From positions 1 through 19,097 of the forward strand of contig JAFGJF010000549.1 in assembly GCA_016929205.1 (NCBI GenBank): a DNA stretch of 19,097 nucleotides, written 5' to 3'. A model generated the notes under the pieces. The model saw only the letters and a program-made list of their open reading frames with translations, was not told the DNA's origin and made no database searches. This DNA comes from Anaerolineae bacterium. GTDB taxonomy: Bacteria > Chloroflexota > Anaerolineae > JAFGEY01. Both the position numbers and the translations under genes were made by a program. This document shows, piece after piece, positions 1 through 6,503 of the stretch; position 1 is the stretch's first letter, and each line of letters starts with the position of its first letter.

Positions 1-207
1 CAGCATCTGACGGTCGATCTCGACGGCGACCACGCGTCCGGCACGCTGTGCAAGGTGTGGCGTCAGTGTACCCGGACCGGGGCCGATTTCGAGGACGACG
101 TCGTCGGGGGTCAGATCCGCAGCGGAGACAATCTTGAGCACGGCCTGTTGGTCGACGAGAAGATTTTGTCCCAGTGACTTTTTGGTACGAACCCGAGTTT
201 GTGTCAA
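1..207 (-). CDS. rsmA: 16S rRNA (adenine(1518)-N(6)/adenine(1519)-N(6))-dimethyltransferase, N-terminal part (cut by window edge)
   Basis: RsmA (KsgA) dimethylates two adjacent adenines near the 3' end of 16S rRNA late in 30S assembly, using S-adenosylmethionine. Only the first 69 codons are present. They carry the family's N-terminal signature KKSLGQN-LVDQ (residues 9-20, with Leu where Phe is usual) and SAM motif I EIGPGPGTLT (residues 40-49), followed by the acidic motif VAVEID. The start is taken as TTG at 207-205: the frame is closed just upstream by the TAG of the preceding gene, no ATG or GTG lies between, and GAGG sits 9 nt before the TTG. The preceding gene ends 15 nt upstream, so the two are probably cotranscribed. 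A yabE-ksgA neighbourhood is also known in Firmicutes. Confidence 0.95.
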   Translation of the reverse strand, partial: MTQTRVRTKKSLGQNLLVDQQAVLKIVSAADLTPDDVVLEIGPGPGTLTPHLAQRAGRVVAVEIDRQML

Positions 208-222
208 CGCAGCATGCCTCGG

Positions 223-1752
223 CTATCTTTCGCGAGGAAAATCAGGCAAGATCCAGCGAATTTGACTGGCGGGCGGGACCGGAGTGAGCAGATAAGCATA
301 TCCCCACCAATAATACATTGTGAAATCATCCACTTCGTGCCCCAGGTCAATGTGCATGCCTTTGATCATGCCGCCCGTATCGGCAGCGATTCCCGGCCCG
401 TAGCCAGTGACGTACATTTCTGTCAGCATGGGGATGACGAGCGGGTCGACAGCAATGATCCCGTGTCGCATCTGCCAGCCGATGCGTGTCTTGCCGTACC
501 AGGGATGATCGGGCGTTTTGCCGCAAGTTGCCTCGGTGTACGAGGTCAGGAATACGCGCATGCGGCGCCAGTATTCAAATGTACCCTCGGGTGCTTCAAG
601 CGTGCGGATGACGATCTTGGTACCATAGGCGATCTGGCGAGGGTGCGGCTCTCGTGCTATCCACTCATCTTCTAGAAACGTTTTTACCTGGAGTCCGTTG
701 TAATAGACGGCTTTGTATCGCCGGCGATTGATGCCGTTTTCGCCAGCGTGATCGATGCGCTTCTGGTCAAGTTCCAGTGAGGAGTCGGGCAGCCACTGTG
801 TCTCAAAAGGAATCTCTTCTTGTTCGATGATCGTCTTTTCGGTGACACGTGTGACCTGGATCTGCATCCGATCTATGATCTGTGCGTCTGCCGGGGGGGT
901 GACAAAATCCAGGCCAACCAGCGAGACGCCTGACTCGGCCAAGACCTGCTCGACGGTCTGGGCGTGCGTGCGCGTGTGGATGACCTGACCATCGGCCTCG
1001 ATCTGGACCGGCTTGCTGCGCTGGATGTAAATGTGCATCCCACCCGCTATGGGGGCGCTCAAGTCAGGGTGTACTTGATCAGCCAGGTAGAGGGTGATCC
1101 CCGCTTGGAGCAAGGTTTGTCCTACTGTGTTGGCGTTGGTGGCAAGTGTTTGCTCGATGCCGTTGTCGTGGAGGTGCAGCAACGTCGCACGTTCGATTTC
1201 AATGTGCGAGATGGTGGACGAGAGCGAGCGCGGCCTGCCACGGCTGGATGTGGTGCGGGTGGTCGCAGCCGGCAGTTCTGAGTCGGGTGGCGCGTCAAGG
1301 AGCAATTCGCCATTGACCCGCAGCCTGTCGTGTGGCGCTAGCGTCAGATTGGCCTCGCTCAAGATCTGATCCGCATCCTGGCTGTGTGTATACAGCGTTT
1401 GAGTAACGCCATCAGCAACGATGGTGACCGGCCGAGCGCGCCGGACAACAATTGCCATATCATTTTCGAGTGCCGCGCTTCGGTCCGGCGAGATATGATC
1501 CTGAGCGTTGAGTTCTAACCCCACGTCACCGAGCAATTCGTCCACGGTGGTGCACTGTGTATGGATCCGCCGCGATGTACCATCCATTGTCAGCGTGACT
1601 GTCGTCAACTCTTGCGCATAGAGTGTTCCTGCATAAATGAGCAGGGCCAACAGGGCCAGCGCTAACCACAGTCCTGGTGCCAACAGCGCATGGATTGCGG
1701 CTGCAAACAGGTTCCACGTTCCTTTGAGCAGCGACGCATGGTGCGAATTCAC
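223..1752 (-). CDS. Cell-wall protein with DUF348 repeats, G5 domain and C-terminal 3D domain (YabE-like)
   Basis: This is a 509-aa membrane-anchored extracellular protein. A hydrophobic segment at about residues 24-45 is an uncleaved signal or anchor. DUF348 repeats follow (about 48-105, 107-150, 182-245 and 248-300; each has a TV-x-x-DG core), then a G5-type region (about 300-385) and a 3D domain (about 400-472). The three conserved aspartates are visible in AVDP (436), ADTGG (458) and HIDL (469). The 3D domain has a double-psi beta-barrel fold related to MltA-type lytic transglycosylases, so a role in peptidoglycan remodelling is inferred; no RPF or lysozyme-like domain is seen. The GTG start at 1752 is chosen over an upstream ATG because it forms a GTGA overlap with the previous stop and is preceded by GGAGGAAGG. 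The 3D domain is clear; the substrate is unknown. Confidence 0.9.
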   Translation of the reverse strand: MNSHHASLLKGTWNLFAAAIHALLAPGLWLALALLALLIYAGTLYAQELTTVTLTMDGTSRRIHTQCTTVDELLGDVGLELNAQDHISPDRSAALENDMAIVVRRARPVTIVADGVTQTLYTHSQDADQILSEANLTLAPHDRLRVNGELLLDAPPDSELPAATTRTTSSRGRPRSLSSTISHIEIERATLLHLHDNGIEQTLATNANTVGQTLLQAGITLYLADQVHPDLSAPIAGGMHIYIQRSKPVQIEADGQVIHTRTHAQTVEQVLAESGVSLVGLDFVTPPADAQIIDRMQIQVTRVTEKTIIEQEEIPFETQWLPDSSLELDQKRIDHAGENGINRRRYKAVYYNGLQVKTFLEDEWIAREPHPRQIAYGTKIVIRTLEAPEGTFEYWRRMRVFLTSYTEATCGKTPDHPWYGKTRIGWQMRHGIIAVDPLVIPMLTEMYVTGYGPGIAADTGGMIKGMHIDLGHEVDDFTMYYWWGYAYLLTPVPPASQIRWILPDFPRER

Positions 1753-3020
1753 CCTTCCTCCTCTTTTCCTGCGACAAACTGCGCTGCACACCGTCCTGCG
1801 ACCCATCCTGTCGAGAACGCGGCTTGCAGGTTGTAGCCGCCCGTGTCGGCGTCGACGTCAATCAGTTCGCCTGCAAAATAAAGTCCGGGAACCAGGCGCG
1901 AGGCCATGGTATGCGGATCGATCTCTTGCGTGCTAACCCCGCCGGCGGTGACGATCGCTTCGTTGAAGGGGCGATATCCGCTGACCTCCAGTCGAAAATC
2001 CTTGAGCCACGTTCGTAGTTGCTTGCGCTCTTGGGCTGTGATTTGATGACCGGCTTTGTGTGCAGGAATCCCGGTCAGTTCGATGCAAATCGGGATCAAC
2101 TTGACCGGCAGCAATTCTTTTAGCAGGTTCTGATAATGTCGTTTCCCAAACTTGTCCAGGTCGTAAAGCAGGCGCGCGTCCAGTTTGTTTTCATCCAGCG
2201 CCGGTTTGAGATCGATCGACAAACTAACCCGTTTCTTTTCATCCAGGGCGTCAACGACGAGCTTGCTCAGAGTGAGGATGATTGGGCCAGAAACGCCCAA
2301 GTGAGTAAACATCATTTCGCCAAAGGCTTCAGTTTGCTGTGTGCCGTTGACCCATATACTCACCTTGACATTTTTTAAGCCCAGTCCTTGCAATCTGGAA
2401 GCAACATCGCCTGCCGTTTCCAAGGGCACCAATGCCGGTCGAACGGGAACAATGGTATGGCCGGCGGCTTTTGCGAGCCGGTACCCATCGCCGGTTGAAC
2501 CCGTTGCCGGATAAGATGCGCCGCCAGTGGCGACGATCACGGCGTCGCCTTCATAGATTGTGTCTTTTGCTCTCACCTTTGCTCCGGCGATACATCCATC
2601 TTGAACGAGCAGCTGGTTGACGGTCTCGCCGGTGTGAATGGTTACACCCTGGTCTTGTGTCCAGCGTACCAGCGTGTCGACCACGTCTTGCGCCTGGTTG
2701 CTGGCCGGGAAAACGCGCCCACCTCGCTCGACCACCGTTTGGATGCCAAGTTCCTGAAAAAAATGAATCAGGTCGTCGGTGAAAAATTGGGTAAAGGCCT
2801 GGCGCAGAAAACGGCCGTTGCGCCCAAAGCGGACCATAAACTCGGTGAGTGGGGCGACGTTGGTCAAATTGCAGCGCCCTTTGCCGGTAATGCGCAGCTT
2901 GCGAGCCGGACGCTGCATCTTTTCGAGAAGGAGAGTTTCGACGCCTTGAGCAGCAGCCTGCCCGGCGGCCATCAACCCGGCAGAACCACCACCGACGACG
3001 ATAATGCGATGTCGGGTCAT
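1749..3020 (-). CDS. BaiN/HI0933 (YhiN)-family NAD(P)/FAD-dependent oxidoreductase
   Basis: This 423-aa flavoprotein belongs to the HI0933/YhiN/BaiN family. It shows an N-terminal dinucleotide-binding motif VVGGGSAGLMAA (about residues 8-19), the family signature GKGRCNLTN (46-54), a second flavin motif VATGGASYPATGSTGDGY, and the C-terminal GGYNLQAAFSTGWVAG that closes the FAD site. Length is close to the family norm. Some relatives reduce bile-acid intermediates, but the physiological substrate of most members is unknown, so no reaction is assigned. The ATG at 3020 is preferred over an ORF extension to 3143: it has GAGG about 8 nt upstream, starts right before the FAD motif, and an intrinsic terminator lies inside the extension. 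Its TGA overlaps the GTG of the next gene by four bases. Confidence 0.93.
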   Translation of the reverse strand: MTRHRIIVVGGGSAGLMAAGQAAAQGVETLLLEKMQRPARKLRITGKGRCNLTNVAPLTEFMVRFGRNGRFLRQAFTQFFTDDLIHFFQELGIQTVVERGGRVFPASNQAQDVVDTLVRWTQDQGVTIHTGETVNQLLVQDGCIAGAKVRAKDTIYEGDAVIVATGGASYPATGSTGDGYRLAKAAGHTIVPVRPALVPLETAGDVASRLQGLGLKNVKVSIWVNGTQQTEAFGEMMFTHLGVSGPIILTLSKLVVDALDEKKRVSLSIDLKPALDENKLDARLLYDLDKFGKRHYQNLLKELLPVKLIPICIELTGIPAHKAGHQITAQERKQLRTWLKDFRLEVSGYRPFNEAIVTAGGVSTQEIDPHTMASRLVPGLYFAGELIDVDADTGGYNLQAAFSTGWVAGRCAAQFVAGKEEEG

Positions 3021-3044
3021 AAATCCTCGGTCTGGGCGCAAACC

Positions 3045-3066
3045 AAAAAAGCGGGTAAACACCCGC
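3045..3066 (-). terminator. Intrinsic terminator downstream of the SRP RNA
   Basis: On the minus strand GCGGGT, a GTTT loop and ACCCGC are followed by six T residues, a textbook rho-independent terminator. It lies about 110 nt after the SRP RNA 3' end and only 24 nt before the baiN-like ATG. It should end SRP RNA transcription. The baiN operon then needs partial read-through, or a promoter not obvious in this gap. Confidence 0.88.
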
Positions 3067-3087
3067 CCTCTATGTGATCGATAATGC

Positions 3088-3117
3088 TGGTCGCGACCGG
3101 ATTGGTCGTAACCGATG
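3088..3117 (-). repeat. Hairpin repeat unit B (30 nt)
   Basis: On the minus strand this unit begins CATCGGTT and ends CGACCA, as does the unit at 3131-3160. It folds as an imperfect 10-bp stem, GGTTACGACC with GGTCGCGACC, around a 5-nt loop AATCC. Length and flanks match its partner but the stem interior differs. It lies between the SRP RNA 3' end and the terminator. Confidence 0.6.
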
Positions 3118-3130
3118 CAGGCATATGGAA

Positions 3131-3160
3131 TGGTCGCAGCCAAACCGGCTGCAACCGATG
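3131..3160 (-). repeat. Hairpin repeat unit A (30 nt)
   Basis: On the minus strand this folds as GGTTGCAGCC, loop GGTTT, GGCTGCGACC, a 10-bp stem with one G-U pair. It shares length and both ends with the unit at 3088-3117, 13 nt away, while the inner stem bases differ in a way that largely keeps pairing. No T tract follows, so it is not an intrinsic terminator by itself. An RNA processing signal or 3' structure for the SRP precursor is possible. Confidence 0.6.
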
Positions 3161-3174
3161 GTGGTATAAAGGGT

Positions 3175-3445
3175 GGTCGTGCACCCCCTTTTGAACCGCG
3201 CTACCTATCTAATTTCAGCCGTCTGGCTCAGGCCAGGCAACCCTACGTCACCCAAAAGGAACCGTTTACCGTTGCTACCTCTCGGTCCTGGCGGGGTTCA
3301 CGGGCTTTTGCCGCGCAGGACCCAACCCTCCACACCTTTTGGCGTTAATCGTCCTGGTATTTGCTGTCGTTCTGGAGGGGGGATTCAACCCCGCTATAGC
3401 GGATTTCGGGTACAGGGTGCCGCTACCTCCCCGTCTAGCACGACC
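3175..3445 (-). ncRNA. ffs: Signal recognition particle RNA, large bacterial type with Alu domain
   Basis: About 271 nt of minus strand match the large bacterial SRP RNA. The 5' part has the Alu-domain block GCTAGACGGGGAGGTAGC (3439-3422) and then CTGTACCCG (with the U-GU/GUAC signature) and CCGCTATAGCGGGG. The S domain has GTGAACCCCGCCAGGACC, a GAGA tetraloop (3283-3280) and GGTAGCAACGG, the helix-8 region bound by the Ffh M domain. The ends pair: GGTCGTGC at 3445-3438 with GCACGACC at 3182-3175. The RNA scaffolds SRP (Ffh plus FtsY receptor) for co-translational membrane targeting. Oddity: GAGA replaces the usual GGAA tetraloop, although both are GNRA loops. The exact ends are inferred from pairing and promoter position. 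Confidence 0.96.
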
Positions 3446-3452
3446 AGGAGAT

Positions 3453-3481
3453 ATGGTACTCGATCTGGCGTAAAAAGTCAA
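3453..3481 (-). promoter_or_regulatory. Promoter of the SRP RNA gene
   Basis: On the minus strand TTGACT (3481-3476), a 17-nt spacer and TACCAT (3458-3453) form a sigma-70-type promoter. The predicted start about 7 nt downstream coincides with the paired 5' end of the SRP RNA at 3445-3446, so promoter and RNA boundary support each other. The remaining gap to the GH123-like gene (3482-3551) shows no terminator with a T tract and no other gene. Confidence 0.8.
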
Positions 3482-3551
3482 GTTCGATAGGTTTTAACGT
3501 TACGCGATATTCGGGCCTCAAGCGTGCCGTGTTATCCCCAACCTCTGCCTA

Positions 3552-5351
3552 CTATGCCTGCGCGATAGCCTCCAGAATGATCCGTCTCGCTTCCTGGTAA
3601 TCCTGGGGATCGAGCGAGTAAAGAGTTTCCGGGCGTGCCGTATAGACATCGGCAAAAGCACGAATGTCATTTGTGCGCAGGATGCGTGCAAAGGCCTGTT
3701 TGAGAACCGTTCGTGCTTGGTTTGGGGCCAAGGTGCGTTCGGCGAGTTTGAGCAGCTCAAAATCTTGTGCAGCGGTGCGCATCGCTTCATAGCGCAGCGT
3801 TTCGACAGGTGCACCATCCTGTCCTGGCAGCACAAAGAACATGTCGCCCGCGTTCCAGTGCGGCGCGCGCCAACTCACCCGTTTCCAGGGGGCGGCCGGC
3901 CACAGGCAAAATGCCCACCGCAAGAAACCGTCCAATTGGAGATGGAAGGTCATCCAGCCCAGCAGCAGCGTCTCGACCAGCGGCGAGTGGATAAAGGTGT
4001 TGGGCAAAGGCGGGCCGCAGCAGACGTACCACAACATTTTGCCACCTTTTTGGTGCAATCTTTTGGCCAATGCAGCCGTCAAGTCCGGGTCGCGGCAGGT
4101 AAGCGGCAGGTTGGGCACGGCATCGACAAGTTCCGGCGGCGCGTCTTGCATAAACTCAAAGTGATTGATGGCTACCTTGTATTTGAAGCCCGGGGCGGCA
4201 GCCTGGACAAAGGCCAGTCGTGCGTTGAATGCGTCGAGTTCGCTCGGCTCGTCGGCGGTGATACGCACGCGATCTAGCCAGCCCATTTCATCCATATGAT
4301 CGTGTAGCGCCCGGATGAATGCACTCAGTTCGCCGGCCGTACGCAGGTAGGTCATCCGCTCGGTCTTTTGATCATAGCAGCGAATGCGGATTGCGTCGGG
4401 TGCGTCGGGCGCAACCTGCCCAAAGCCGAATGCCTGGTCGACCCAGATGTTGAGCAGACCCAAGATCTCTACCTCGCAAGCGATGCCATGTTTTTCGGCG
4501 AGGGCCAACTGGCGATCCAACTTGGCATAGTCAAAGTGCAGGTGCCCACCGTGGTCGCGGCTTACATCAATGACGGCATGTTCGTAAAGATAGGATGGAT
4601 AAGTGCGATCGCGAAAGCAGCGTTGTCCCGACCAGGGCACTTCGGTGGCAATGATGCTGACCGCCTTTTGTCCCAATTCGGCCAATGAGGCATAGTATTT
4701 GTCGATCAGGCTGAAATGATCGTCGCTCCACAGGGGAACGCGGTGCAAACGGGCAATGGCGGTGCAGTGCTGCCACAAGTCGAGGTGGTAGGACCACTCG
4801 GTGACGTCGGGCAAGGTTACGTTGATGACTTGCAGCCGGATGGCGCCGGTCCAGATTATTTCTTCGTCATCGAATCCGCTCTGCGCGTATGCAGTGACCC
4901 GACCTCTATAAAGGCCGGCTTGCTGCCCGGCAGGGATACGAATGCGCACGTAAACGGCCTGCGGGCGATAGGCAGGGACCTCGGCGTATCCGGTACGGTC
5001 GAGCGTTTCCATCCACTGTTGGCGATCATCTCCTTCAACATAGCCGACGGCAAAGTGCTCGACGATGCCGGGTGGGAGATCGGGAAAGCGGATATCGAGC
5101 CGCACGCGTGGGCAAAAACCCAAAGCGTGCAACCAGTTGGCATGGTCCAACGTCAATACCAAGTCTTGATCGGCGACGAGCCGGATTTGCACGCCGACGA
5201 CCTGGTTTCTTGCGCCAATGATCTCTATTTTCGGTTCTTCTTGTGTGGCTTTGCCGGCAGGTGTGCCAATTTGAGAGGGATATCCGGCACGACTCCACTG
5301 TAATTTGCTCATTGCATCGGCAAAACCGATGTATACATCCAAGTCAGTCAT
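3552..5351 (-). CDS. GH123-like / DUF4091 domain protein (putative glycoside hydrolase)
   Basis: This 599-aa protein resembles the DUF4091/glycoside hydrolase 123 group. A beta-rich N-terminal half (about 1-180) precedes a probable TIM-barrel (about 185-500). The adjacent acidic pair in ITADEPSELD (Asp367, Glu368) matches the Asp-Glu pair that GH123 N-acetyl-galactosaminidases use in substrate-assisted catalysis. WYVCCGPPLPNTFI (about 441-454), the Trp-rich LRWAFCLWP and GDMFFVLPGQDG (502-513) are typical of the C-terminal part of DUF4091 proteins. No signal peptide is seen, so action in the cytoplasm on an imported glycan is inferred; the sugar is unknown. GAGGAG lies about 9 nt before the ATG. 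The gene follows pfkA by 27 nt and probably ends the operon; TAGTAG forms a double stop. Confidence 0.82.
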   Translation of the reverse strand: MTDLDVYIGFADAMSKLQWSRAGYPSQIGTPAGKATQEEPKIEIIGARNQVVGVQIRLVADQDLVLTLDHANWLHALGFCPRVRLDIRFPDLPPGIVEHFAVGYVEGDDRQQWMETLDRTGYAEVPAYRPQAVYVRIRIPAGQQAGLYRGRVTAYAQSGFDDEEIIWTGAIRLQVINVTLPDVTEWSYHLDLWQHCTAIARLHRVPLWSDDHFSLIDKYYASLAELGQKAVSIIATEVPWSGQRCFRDRTYPSYLYEHAVIDVSRDHGGHLHFDYAKLDRQLALAEKHGIACEVEILGLLNIWVDQAFGFGQVAPDAPDAIRIRCYDQKTERMTYLRTAGELSAFIRALHDHMDEMGWLDRVRITADEPSELDAFNARLAFVQAAAPGFKYKVAINHFEFMQDAPPELVDAVPNLPLTCRDPDLTAALAKRLHQKGGKMLWYVCCGPPLPNTFIHSPLVETLLLGWMTFHLQLDGFLRWAFCLWPAAPWKRVSWRAPHWNAGDMFFVLPGQDGAPVETLRYEAMRTAAQDFELLKLAERTLAPNQARTVLKQAFARILRTNDIRAFADVYTARPETLYSLDPQDYQEARRIILEAIAQA

Positions 5352-5378
5352 GTTGACACTCCTCAGGATACAACTTGG

Positions 5379-6473
5379 TTATTCGTCCCCCATACAGGTG
5401 CCGACCAGGCGTGCACTTTGAATCCAGGGGTGATCGGGAGGTACGACTTTGCGCTTTCCTGCCACCTTGTCCAGAGGAACAGGCTCACACTTTGTACCTT
5501 TGGCGGCAACCATAACCCCGAATGTGCCTCGTTCGATCAGTTCAGCGCACGTGGTGCCCAACCGCGTTGCCAGGAGGCGGTCGGTTGGCGATGGAACCCC
5601 ACCGCGCTGAAGGTGTCCGAGGGCAGTGACGCGCGCATCGAGCCGGGTGAGTTCTTGAAGCTGTCGGGCCAGGCGGACGCTGGCTGACTCGAGCGCAATC
5701 TCGGCGTGCGGCGTGGGGGATGTCTGGTCTTTTTTCTTTTCTTTTTCCAAGGCGCGAGCCTCTTTGTTCGATAGAGCGCCTTCGGACATAGCGATGATGC
5801 TGAATCGTTTTCCAGCTCGGCTGCGTCCCAGGACGGCGTCGGCAACGCTCTGAATGTGGTATGGGATCTCGGGAATCAAGATCACGTCTGCGCCGCCAGC
5901 GATGCCAGCGCCAAGGGCCAGCCATCCGGCATTGTGGCCCATAATCTCGACGACGATGATGCGATGGTGGCTTTCAGCCGTGGTGTGCAAGCGGTCAATA
6001 GCTTCAGTGGCAATGCCCATCGCTGTGTCAAATCCGAAAGTGGTGTCTGTGCCCCACACATCGTTGTCGATTGTCTTGGGCAAGGTGATGACATTGAGCC
6101 CTTTTTTCATCATTCGGAAAGCGTTCTTTTGCGTTCCGCCCCCACCCAGGCAGACCAGTACGTCGAGGTGGTGCCGGTAATAGTTGTCAACGGCGACGTC
6201 GGTCATGTCCATCGTCATATTGCCAACGGGCATACGATGAGGTTTGTCGCGGCTGGTGCCCAGGATGGTGCCTCCCAGGGTAAGGATGCCGGATAGTTCT
6301 CTGTTTTCCAGGCGCACGGTTCGATTTTCGACCATGCCACGGAAGCCATCCCGAAAACCAATAACCTGGTTGTCGAACGTGCCACGCGCAGCTTTGCCGA
6401 CGCCCCGAATGGCAGCGTTGAGTCCGGGACAATCACCGCCGGATGTCAATATGCCGATCGATTTTTGTGCCAT
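5379..6473 (-). CDS. pfkA: 6-phosphofructokinase (PfkA superfamily, GGGGT/PKTIDND variant)
   Basis: This 364-aa enzyme phosphorylates fructose 6-phosphate to the 1,6-bisphosphate. It shows the nucleotide-loop start [12 protein letters not shown] (10-21), the catalytic PKTIDND (132-138, with the base Asp136), MGHNAGW (178-184) and the substrate motif LGHLQRGG (about 285-292). Two positions differ from classic E. coli-type ATP enzymes: the GGDG-type loop reads GGGGT (110-114), and Lys133 stands where those enzymes have Gly. Lys there is common in PPi-dependent and mixed-group enzymes, while Gly at the fourth position favours ATP, so the phosphoryl donor cannot be fixed from sequence. MGHNAG has His where Arg is usual. 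A lysine-rich insertion (about 238-255) is family-variable. AGGAGG sits about 7 nt before the ATG. It lies 30 nt after the aminotransferase gene. Confidence 0.93.
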   Translation of the reverse strand: MAQKSIGILTSGGDCPGLNAAIRGVGKAARGTFDNQVIGFRDGFRGMVENRTVRLENRELSGILTLGGTILGTSRDKPHRMPVGNMTMDMTDVAVDNYYRHHLDVLVCLGGGGTQKNAFRMMKKGLNVITLPKTIDNDVWGTDTTFGFDTAMGIATEAIDRLHTTAESHHRIIVVEIMGHNAGWLALGAGIAGGADVILIPEIPYHIQSVADAVLGRSRAGKRFSIIAMSEGALSNKEARALEKEKKKDQTSPTPHAEIALESASVRLARQLQELTRLDARVTALGHLQRGGVPSPTDRLLATRLGTTCAELIERGTFGVMVAAKGTKCEPVPLDKVAGKRKVVPPDHPWIQSARLVGTCMGDE

Positions 6474-6503
6474 TTGAACCTCCTCTTGGGTCGCTCGAAT
6501 CCT

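Noticed and set aside
3021..3143. N-terminal extension of the baiN-like protein
   Set aside because: It would be translated through an intrinsic terminator and a hairpin repeat, and lies before the family's normal N-terminus.
3173..3490. Open frames on both strands across the SRP RNA (105 and 68 codons)
   Set aside because: The region is a structured SRP RNA with its own promoter and terminator; the peptides have no motifs.
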